Part shown: piece by piece, positions 6,750-11,601 of the stretch
How positions within the stretch are numbered: position 1 is the first letter of the stretch
Layout: each line of letters begins with the position of its first letter
From: UBA1046 sp964624395
GTDB lineage: Bacteria > Bacillota > Clostridia > Saccharofermentanales > DTU023
NCBI GenBank assembly: GCA_964624395.1
Contig: CAZUWY010000048.1
Location: forward strand, 1-11,601
DNA: 11,601 bases
Direction of reading: 5' to 3'
The notes under the pieces: model-generated
The model's database searches: none
Seen by the model: only the letters and a program-made list of their open reading frames with translations
What the model was told of the DNA's origin: nothing
Position numbers and translations under genes: made by a program

Positions 6750-8378
6750 TTATCTTTCTTTCATCGATATATATATAATGTCGTCCGTGGGGACGAAATT
6801 CTCCTTGATTGCTCGGGCACTTATCCAGCGATATAAATTCATTCTGGTGCCCGTCTTGTCATTGGTTCCGGATTTGAGAGAACCGCCGAACGGCTGCCTT
6901 CCCACAGTTGAGCCGGTAGGCTTGTCATTGATATAGAAGTTGCCCGCACTGCGGTAAAATTTCTCTTCCAGCTCTTCAATCGCCTCTCTCGATTCAGCGA
7001 AAACGGACCCGGTCAAACCATAAATGGTGTCTTCGCTGCAATGTGTTGCTGCAGCATCGACCTCTTCATCCTCATAGACATAGACAGTCAGAACCGGGCC
7101 GAAGATTTCCTCCAGCATTGTCTTGAAGCGTGGATTTGTGGTTTTGATGATGGTGGGATGGATAAAATAGCCCTTGCTCTCATCCAAGTGGCCGGTCAGA
7201 ACCTCAGCTTCATCTGAGGAGCGGGCATAGTCGATATACGATTTGATGGAATCATAGGCTTTTTTGTTAATGACAGCGCCCATGAAATTTGTGAAATCCT
7301 GGGGATCGCCAACTTTCAGCTCGGCTGTTTTTTCCAAGAGCTGCTTTTTCAGTTCAGGCCACAGAGAGCTGGGTATATATGCTCTGGTGGCGGTGGCGCA
7401 TTTTTGCCCCTGAAATTCAAAAGCCCCTCTAATCAAGGCAGAAACCACTGCACTAAGTTTGGCCGTGGGGTGAACAAAAACAAAACCTTTCCCGCCGGTC
7501 TCGCCAACCAGTCTGGGATACTGGTAATAGCTGGAGATATTTCTGCCCACTTTTTCCCAGAGATAGTCGAAGGTATTGTTGGAGCCGGTAAAATTAATAC
7601 CACCCAGATTTGGATCTGTCACCAGCAAGCGACTGGTGTCCTCGTTGGAGGCGGGCAGGAAATTTATAACTCCCGGAGGAAGCCCTGCTTCTAGAAGCAG
7701 TCTGTAAAAATAATAACTGGAGAGCATGGCACTTTTGGCTGGCTTCCAGATGACAGTATTTCCCATCAGGGCTGGTGCACAGGCCAGATTGGCTCCTATG
7801 GCCAGAAAATTAAAGGGTGAGATGGCAAGAACAAAGCCGTCTACCCCTCTGTACTCGACACGATTCCAGGCGTCAGGTTCCTGCAGAGGCTGGGTATTAT
7901 ATATTGCTTCCATTTCTTTAAGATTAAAACTGAACAGATCGCAGACTTCACAGACAGCGTCAATTTCAGCCTGAAAACAAGTTTTGCTTTGTCCCAGCAT
8001 AGTGGCAGCATTGATTGTATAACGCCAGGGACCTCTCAAGAGGCTCAAAGCTTTAAGAAAAATTGAAGCTCTCTGCTCCCAGGGTGTCAGCTCCCATTTC
8101 TTTTTCGCAGCAAGGGAAGACTCAATAGCAAGTCTGATGCCCTCTTCGTCAACAAGTGTCATCTCTGCCAGCACATGTTGGTGATCATGGGGCATGACTA
8201 CATTTTCAACATTCTTTGTTATATATGGCTTGCCATCAATATAGGCTGGTATTTGGATCTTGGTGGCTGTTTGTCTTGCCAATTCCTCTTTTAGGGCTAT
8301 TCTGGCCGGAGAATCCGGTTCGTACTGGCATATGGGCTCATTGACTGCGGTTGGCAATCTAAAAAAACCACTATTCAT
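6750..8378 (-). CDS. pruA: L-glutamate gamma-semialdehyde dehydrogenase (1-pyrroline-5-carboxylate dehydrogenase)
   Basis: This 542-residue member of the aldehyde dehydrogenase superfamily oxidises glutamate semialdehyde, the open form of P5C, to L-glutamate with NAD+. This is the second step of proline breakdown. The catalytic nucleophile is Cys327 in FEFQGQKC, and the general base is Glu293 in VGETGGK. Asn190 in SPFN forms the oxyanion hole, and EEIFGP (423-428) is the cofactor-domain motif. The FQGQKCSA-like context, the PGVINFLP segment and the length fit the ALDH4A1/PruA-type stand-alone enzyme. They do not fit the bifunctional PutA. It is the first gene of the operon, directly after a strong promoter. 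The ribosome binding site (AAAGAGAG) is weak compared with its neighbours, but no better in-frame start is visible. No PutA-type proline dehydrogenase is present, so the flavoprotein complex downstream is the likely partner. Confidence 0.92.
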   Translation of the reverse strand: MNSGFFRLPTAVNEPICQYEPDSPARIALKEELARQTATKIQIPAYIDGKPYITKNVENVVMPHDHQHVLAEMTLVDEEGIRLAIESSLAAKKKWELTPWEQRASIFLKALSLLRGPWRYTINAATMLGQSKTCFQAEIDAVCEVCDLFSFNLKEMEAIYNTQPLQEPDAWNRVEYRGVDGFVLAISPFNFLAIGANLACAPALMGNTVIWKPAKSAMLSSYYFYRLLLEAGLPPGVINFLPASNEDTSRLLVTDPNLGGINFTGSNNTFDYLWEKVGRNISSYYQYPRLVGETGGKGFVFVHPTAKLSAVVSALIRGAFEFQGQKCATATRAYIPSSLWPELKKQLLEKTAELKVGDPQDFTNFMGAVINKKAYDSIKSYIDYARSSDEAEVLTGHLDESKGYFIHPTIIKTTNPRFKTMLEEIFGPVLTVYVYEDEEVDAAATHCSEDTIYGLTGSVFAESREAIEELEEKFYRSAGNFYINDKPTGSTVGRQPFGGSLKSGTNDKTGTRMNLYRWISARAIKENFVPTDDIIYISMKER

Positions 8379-8436
8379 CTAATGTCTCTCTTTCTACAAA
8401 ACAGTCGAAGTAAGATTGTCTTGAGATATTTCACCA

Positions 8437-8465
8437 ATTCTAATAATTAATCAGTATTCTGGCAA
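8437..8465 (-). promoter_or_regulatory. Sigma-A-type promoter of the pruA/proline dehydrogenase operon
   Basis: On the minus strand a -35 box TTGCCA (8465-8460) and a -10 box TAGAAT (8442-8437) are separated by exactly 17 bases. Each box matches five of six consensus bases. Transcription should begin near 8430, giving an untranslated leader of about 50 bases before the pruA ATG at 8378. The -35 box begins just past the stop of the Lrp-type gene. The spacer and -10 region are AT-rich and partly palindromic (CTGATTAATTATTAG), so they could be a binding site for the neighbouring regulator. Confidence 0.72.
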
Positions 8466-8466
8466 A

Positions 8467-8934
8467 TCAAATATCTAATGAATCAAATTCATCATAGTTG
8501 GTAGCCCTGCTGTGCAGCACCAGCATGGTATTGGTCTCCACCATACCATCAATCTGCAGCATTTTATCGTGCAGAGCACTGATACTAGCTGAGTTTTTGG
8601 CTTTGACCCTCAACATTATACAATGTTTGCCTGTAATTTTATAAATATTTTGAATGATCCAATCGTTGGTTTCAAGATTGATCAGTTCATCGATCATTTC
8701 ATTGAAATCTTTTGTATGAACTGTGGCCATCATGAAAGCATCAATAGCATAGCCTAGCTTTTCCCAATTGATTTCAGTTGTATATTTAGAAATGATGCCT
8801 TTATCCGTTAATTTGGCTACCCTCTGGTGGATGGCAGGTCGTGAGAAATTTAAACGCTTTGCTATCTCCTCATGGGCAATTCTGCCGTTTTGGAGCAATA
8901 GGCCGATTATCTTGCGATCAATCTCATCTATCAT
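8467..8934 (-). CDS. Lrp/AsnC-family transcriptional regulator, probable regulator of the proline operon
   Basis: This 155-residue protein has the normal Lrp/AsnC length and layout. An N-terminal winged helix-turn-helix (about residues 3-60) opens with IDEIDRKIIGLLLQNGR, and the recognition helix region is near NFSRPAIHQRV (29-39). It is followed by a linker strand and a ligand-binding RAM domain (about 65-145). Members sense amino acids and act as dimers or larger rings. The position immediately upstream of the operon, on the same strand and 88 bp from pruA, suggests local control by proline or glutamate. This is inference from context. The start is supported by GGAG eight bases before the ATG. 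No terminator is visible between this gene and pruA, so some read-through into the operon is possible. Confidence 0.9.
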   Translation of the reverse strand: MIDEIDRKIIGLLLQNGRIAHEEIAKRLNFSRPAIHQRVAKLTDKGIISKYTTEINWEKLGYAIDAFMMATVHTKDFNEMIDELINLETNDWIIQNIYKITGKHCIMLRVKAKNSASISALHDKMLQIDGMVETNTMLVLHSRATNYDEFDSLDI

Positions 8935-9026
8935 TCTTTAGTCTCCACATATTTCTGCTTAAAGATTAGCTGCCAGGACATTGAAGCAGTTATAATCCTG
9001 AACGGCTATAGAAAAAGGCCACAATT

Positions 9027-9035
9027 ATTATAGCA
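9027..9035 (-). promoter_or_regulatory. Extended -10 promoter candidate for the Lrp/AsnC-type gene
   Basis: The minus strand reads TGCTATAAT, a perfect -10 hexamer with the extended TGn element. It lies about 95 bases upstream of the regulator's ATG. No good -35 hexamer sits at 16-18 bases (TTGAAA occurs at 20), which extended -10 promoters tolerate. Confidence 0.55.
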
Positions 9036-9048
9036 GATAATAGCTGCT
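9032..9048. promoter_or_regulatory. Candidate operator for Lrp/AsnC-type autoregulation
   Basis: AGCAG-ATAATAG-CTGCT is a 17-base palindrome with perfect 5-bp arms. It overlaps the TG element and the -10/-35 spacer of the promoter candidate. An AG-rich edge, an AT-rich centre and a CT edge resemble the general form of Lrp-type sites. Binding here would block the promoter, so negative autoregulation is plausible. There is no direct proof. Confidence 0.4.
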
Positions 9049-9065
9049 TTGTTTTCAAAATTGAC

Positions 9066-9340
9066 CAAAATTTTAGCCAGAAATTGTCAGGTTAAAACAA
9101 ATTTTATATATATCTAAAAATACTATTTTTGCTAAAGTATATTTTCTTTAAATGGCGTGTAATCAATGATTTAATAGAAATAAAGCAGACGACAATTAAT
9201 CTAGATTTCAGCAGTAAAGGTTTAATTTTTTCTAGCAGGCGCTACGGATCAAAATTCGACCTTTTCTGCCAGCAATTGCAGATTAAAACCTTCAGTTTTC
9301 TCTTTGAAAATTTCTTAAGCCAGAAAATAGTCAGATAAAA
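9066..9340 (+). repeat. Three degenerate copies of a ~32-38-base AT-rich segment
   Basis: Copies lie at about 9066-9098, 9252-9289 and 9308-9340. Each has an AAAATT run, then GCCAG, a short A/T stretch, CAG and a TAAAA-like end. The first and third copies are closest, sharing AAAATTT, GCCAGAAA, GTCAG and TAAAA in the same order with small indels. The middle copy is weaker. AT-rich composition raises the chance of accidental similarity. Confidence 0.35.
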
Positions 9341-9502
9341 ATCCGCTGTTTTGTTAAACAAAAAATTATCCTTTTCCTTGCCCGAAACCAAGGAAGTACT
9401 TAAAGATACATTTTCTTTCAGGCAATATCTTAGCTCTCCAAAAGATATATGGTTGCTTATTTTCTCCGAACCTTGCTTTAACTCTTTGTTTTAATATTCT
9501 GC

Positions 9503-9613
9503 TGGAAAACAATTTAGCATCAACAAAGCTCATAACGAATAATGGGGGAGTCCTGGAGTCTGAGGATGTAGATAATGGCGAGATCTTTCAGCGTTATTGG
9601 ATAACAATTTAGC
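9503..9613 (+). repeat. Direct repeat TGGAWAACAATTTAGC, two copies 95 bases apart
   Basis: TGGAAAACAATTTAGC at 9503-9518 and TGGATAACAATTTAGC at 9598-9613 agree at 15 of 16 bases. The second copy is preceded by GTTAT, making the small palindrome GTTAT-TGG-ATAAC at 9593-9605. No gene is associated with it. Possible readings are paired regulatory sites or remnants of a duplication. Confidence 0.4.
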
Positions 9614-9727
9614 TATCTTCCAGATTACAAAATACAGACGCTAGATTACCTTAAACAGCGACAGCTACCTTGAAAGCTAGGGCTATTTTATACAGAAGTC
9701 GATATCTAGATCCTGATTGATTAAATG

Positions 9728-9746
9728 GACATCATTAATTGATGTC
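9728..9746. repeat. Inverted repeat GACATCA/TGATGTC
   Basis: Perfect 7-bp arms enclose a 5-base loop (TTAAT). No T-run follows on either strand, so it is more likely an operator-like site than an intrinsic terminator. It lies about 130 bases past the corA stop. Confidence 0.4.
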
Positions 9747-9812
9747 AAAAGCTATTTTGTGACAAAAGTGAAGGGATAACTGTTGTGCTCAATATTTCCA
9801 CCTCAGTCAATC

Positions 9813-9842
9813 TCTAAACTAGGTCATTCATAATAGTTTAGA
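9813..9842. repeat. Inverted repeat TCTAAACTA/TAGTTTAGA downstream of corA
   Basis: Perfect 9-bp arms flank a 12-base loop, 33 bases past the corA stop. The hairpin could stabilise or end the corA transcript, but it is AT-rich and lacks a following T-run, so a standard terminator is doubtful. Confidence 0.45.
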
Positions 9843-9874
9843 TACGCTTTGCCAGTATCGATTTCAGCTATAAA

Positions 9875-10780
9875 TCAGAACCAACCCTTCTTCTTACAAA
9901 AGATGAGACTTACCACAATGAAAATCAGGCTGGCAACGATTACAATCGGATATGTATTTTTAGAGGCTAGCTCTGGCATATGAAGGTTCATGCCATACCA
10001 GCCCACCAGTAAGGTCAGGGGCAAAAAGATGGATGTAATAACAGTGAAGAAGCGCATTGTATCGTTTAAGCTGATATCCAGCTGATTTTGAAAGGCTTCC
10101 CGCACCTGAGTCAGATAATCTCTTAAATTTAACACCGTATTAAGCAGGCGATTGGCCTTGTTTTTATGCAGGCGGAAAATCTGCAGCTGAGTTTCGCTAA
10201 AAAGATTGTTTTTGTTATCTTCTAATTCTTCCAGCAAATCATATAAGGCTTCAAAGTAGCGTTTTAAAGCTAAGAGCTGCTTGCGCAAAGCAATAATGGT
10301 TGCGGAGTGATCTTCGGGTTTTTTTAATGTAGTTCTCTCTTCAAGACTTTCGATGCGATCATCAATTTCTTCCAGTAAATCACCATCTTGTCTGAGAATA
10401 TATCCAAACAGCATTAAAAGTACATTTGCAGGCGAATCATCAACATTATCTGGAGAGTCTAATTCTGTTACAAGTGCTTTTACCACATCATCGTCTCCAA
10501 ATATCAACAAGAACTTACTGGTCATATAAATTTCAACTAAGGGTGAGGAGACAGTTGCCTGTTTAAGAAACGGAAGGTGCAGCACCGCATAATCGTAGCC
10601 CTTTCGAGACTCAAAGCGAATATCTTTATTGCCGGCATCCGCAAAAGCAGGAACCGTTTCAATACCTGCCATAGCAAGAGCCGTATCTCTTTGATTGAAC
10701 TCGGCAAAAATCGTAACAGGATTTTTAATTTTATTTTCTTTTAGATCCTTTTTTACCTGGTCGTCTAATAAAAAGATCAT
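9875..10780 (-). CDS. corA: CorA-family magnesium transporter
   Basis: This 301-residue member of the CorA/MIT family takes up Mg2+ (in some members Co2+ or Ni2+) across the cytoplasmic membrane as a pentamer. The large N-terminal cytoplasmic part has a mixed alpha/beta start and a long acidic, coiled-coil-prone helix region at about 115-240. Two transmembrane helices lie at the C-terminus (about 244-262 and 278-294). The signature GMN follows the first helix at 263-265 in the context YGMNLHMPE. The protein ends in a short basic tail (KKKGWF). GGAGG is eight bases before the ATG. The gene follows the lipoprotein gene by 39 bases with no hairpin between, so the two are probably co-transcribed. 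No Mg2+ riboswitch is visible in this short gap. Confidence 0.9.
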   Translation of the reverse strand: MIFLLDDQVKKDLKENKIKNPVTIFAEFNQRDTALAMAGIETVPAFADAGNKDIRFESRKGYDYAVLHLPFLKQATVSSPLVEIYMTSKFLLIFGDDDVVKALVTELDSPDNVDDSPANVLLMLFGYILRQDGDLLEEIDDRIESLEERTTLKKPEDHSATIIALRKQLLALKRYFEALYDLLEELEDNKNNLFSETQLQIFRLHKNKANRLLNTVLNLRDYLTQVREAFQNQLDISLNDTMRFFTVITSIFLPLTLLVGWYGMNLHMPELASKNTYPIVIVASLIFIVVSLIFCKKKGWF

Positions 10781-10819
10781 ACCTTTATCCTCCAGATTTG
10801 GCGGGTTTTAATCTCATTT

Positions 10820-11473
10820 TCAAGTTATGTTGAAAACAATATACCCCTCGTAGTAGGGGTCTTCTTTATAATCTGTTTTGTTTTCATCATAAATAATATG
10901 GTGAAACCTCACTGTTTCGATTGTTGTTGGATCCAAAACAACATTATCGCTTTTTTGGAATTTTACTGCGTATACGTAATGAACTACGGGGTTAATTTTA
11001 GAAAAGCTGTATTTGTATTCAACAAATATTGTTTCATTAATATTTATGTCCAGCATGGTGTTTTTTGCCGGCGGGCTGTCTTTGCTTGTTATTTCAAATT
11101 GCAGTTCCAGATGATAGGATTCTGACGGGTCTTTGTCGGCATATATCCCTTCCCGGAGCTGAGGGATGTCAATGATTTTATAGTCTATAAATTTTACCTG
11201 AATTTTATCATTTTCAGCTTCTTCTCCCTTGTTGAGCACAAGCAGCGGCAAAGAAGGATCAATTTTCCCCTTATCTATATTTCCTTCAGTTTTTGCTTCA
11301 CCTGAGCTTTTATCATCTGTTAGGCTTGCCTCAAGCGAGCCGTCCAGCTTTTCATCTTTTGATTGATTTGCTTCTTGCAGGCTGCTGTTATTGGCATTTT
11401 TGCTGCCGCCGCAAGCGTTAAGCAAAGAAATTATCAGCAATAATAGAAAAATTAATCTTAAAATCCTTTTCAT
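10820..11473 (-). CDS. Putative lipoprotein of unknown function
   Basis: The protein has 217 residues from the preferred start at 11473. It begins with a basic n-region (MKR) and a long hydrophobic stretch, then the lipobox LLNA-C with Cys21 as the lipidated residue. It should therefore be anchored on the outer face of the cytoplasmic membrane. Residues 22-75 are a Ser/Asn/Lys/Glu/Asp-rich flexible linker. Residues ~76-217 look like a single beta-rich domain with alternating hydrophobic strands, perhaps Ig-like as in DUF4352/DUF5067-type lipoproteins. That assignment is only a guess. A longer in-frame start at 11551 would add 26 residues before the signal peptide. The strong AAAGGAGG eight bases before the inner ATG argues against it. 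It is probably co-transcribed with corA; no function can be assigned. Confidence 0.78.
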   Translation of the reverse strand: MKRILRLIFLLLLIISLLNACGGSKNANNSSLQEANQSKDEKLDGSLEASLTDDKSSGEAKTEGNIDKGKIDPSLPLLVLNKGEEAENDKIQVKFIDYKIIDIPQLREGIYADKDPSESYHLELQFEITSKDSPPAKNTMLDININETIFVEYKYSFSKINPVVHYVYAVKFQKSDNVVLDPTTIETVRFHHIIYDENKTDYKEDPYYEGYIVFNIT

Positions 11474-11481
11474 TGCTAAAT

Positions 11482-11489
11482 CCTCCTTT
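11482..11489 (-). promoter_or_regulatory. Ribosome binding site that fixes the lipoprotein start
   Basis: AAAGGAGG on the minus strand is eight bases upstream of the ATG at 11473-11471. It places the start directly before the signal peptide and makes the 26-residue extension to 11551 unlikely. Confidence 0.8.
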
Positions 11490-11601
11490 GAGTATTTGGT
11501 TAGGGAAAATAAAATTAGAAATAGATCGCCTATAATAATAGTTGCAAACAACAGACTTGCGGTCCTTCTGTAACCGCTTTATATAACATAAATATATCAC
11601 A

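Larger units (their letters stand above)
8935..9874. other. Long AT-rich intergenic region without a convincing gene
   Basis: This ~940-base stretch lies between the corA stop and the Lrp-type gene. All reading frames are short, and none has a ribosome binding site or a recognisable product. It contains the regulator's promoter and operator near 9027-9048, a set of three similar segments (9066-9098, 9252-9289, 9308-9340), a near-perfect 16-base direct repeat (9503 and 9598) and several palindromes (9349, 9728, 9813). It may hold decayed genes or an unrecognised small RNA. I cannot identify an RNA family in it. Confidence 0.6.

Noticed and set aside
9129..9338. Plus-strand reading frame of 69 codons in the intergenic region
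   Set aside because: It begins at a TTG codon with no ribosome binding site, has no recognisable motif, and overlaps two of the degenerate repeats; composition looks like chance in AT-rich DNA.
9541..9580. G-rich segment with GGAGTC repeated, considered as a riboswitch piece
   Set aside because: It does not match the conserved core of any riboswitch I know, and no suitable gene lies directly downstream on either strand.
9599..9610. Twelve-base match to part of the E. coli lac operator (GGATAACAATTT)
   Set aside because: Only half the operator matches, no LacI-type gene or sugar gene is nearby, and the segment is part of a local direct repeat; coincidence is likely.
11474..11551. 26-residue N-terminal extension of the lipoprotein
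   Set aside because: The extension would bury the signal peptide and lipobox inside the protein, and the strong ribosome binding site lies just before the inner ATG.
11559..11577. Hairpin GCGGT/ACCGC followed by TTTATAT on the plus strand
   Set aside because: The stem is only 5 bp with a 9-base loop and there is no plus-strand gene before it; too weak to call a terminator.

Overview
The window is a stretch of bacterial chromosome in which every gene I can support lies on the minus strand. The strong AGGAGG-type ribosome binding sites, sigma-A-like promoter hexamers, a lipobox lipoprotein and the gene families suggest an anaerobic, amino-acid-using member of the Bacillota (Clostridia-like). 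This is inferred from style and content; there is no rRNA or marker gene. I see no tRNA, rRNA, CRISPR array, transposase or phage gene.

Reading in the direction of transcription (high to low coordinates), the right end holds a lipoprotein gene (start best placed at 11473) followed after 39 bp by a CorA-family magnesium transporter gene, probably one transcript. Then comes about 940 bp (8935-9874) with no convincing gene. It holds several short palindromes, degenerate repeats and the likely promoter and operator of the next gene.

The centre is a proline-catabolism locus. An Lrp/AsnC regulator gene (8467-8934) is followed by a very good promoter (TTGCCA, 17 bp, TAGAAT) and a tight operon: L-glutamate gamma-semialdehyde dehydrogenase (pruA-like), a small [2Fe-2S] protein, a FAD/NAD(P) oxidoreductase, a protein joining two [4Fe-4S] motifs to a BFD-type [2Fe-2S] domain, and a DAO-family flavoprotein. 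The last four look like the subunits of a multi-subunit dye-linked L-proline dehydrogenase, related to the archaeal alpha-beta-gamma-delta PDH and to HcnABC. The predicted pathway is L-proline to pyrroline-5-carboxylate (P5C) by the complex, then P5C/glutamate semialdehyde to L-glutamate by PruA. A strong Rho-independent terminator closes this operon.

Downstream of the terminator is a 1084-residue protein without a signal peptide. It ends in an M14 zinc carboxypeptidase domain with a complete set of catalytic residues, behind about 730 residues that I do not recognise and that contain an internal repeat. Its position suggests that it feeds peptide-derived amino acids, perhaps proline, into the pathway. 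This protein and the unusual distribution of iron-sulfur domains in the dehydrogenase are the most interesting parts of the window.
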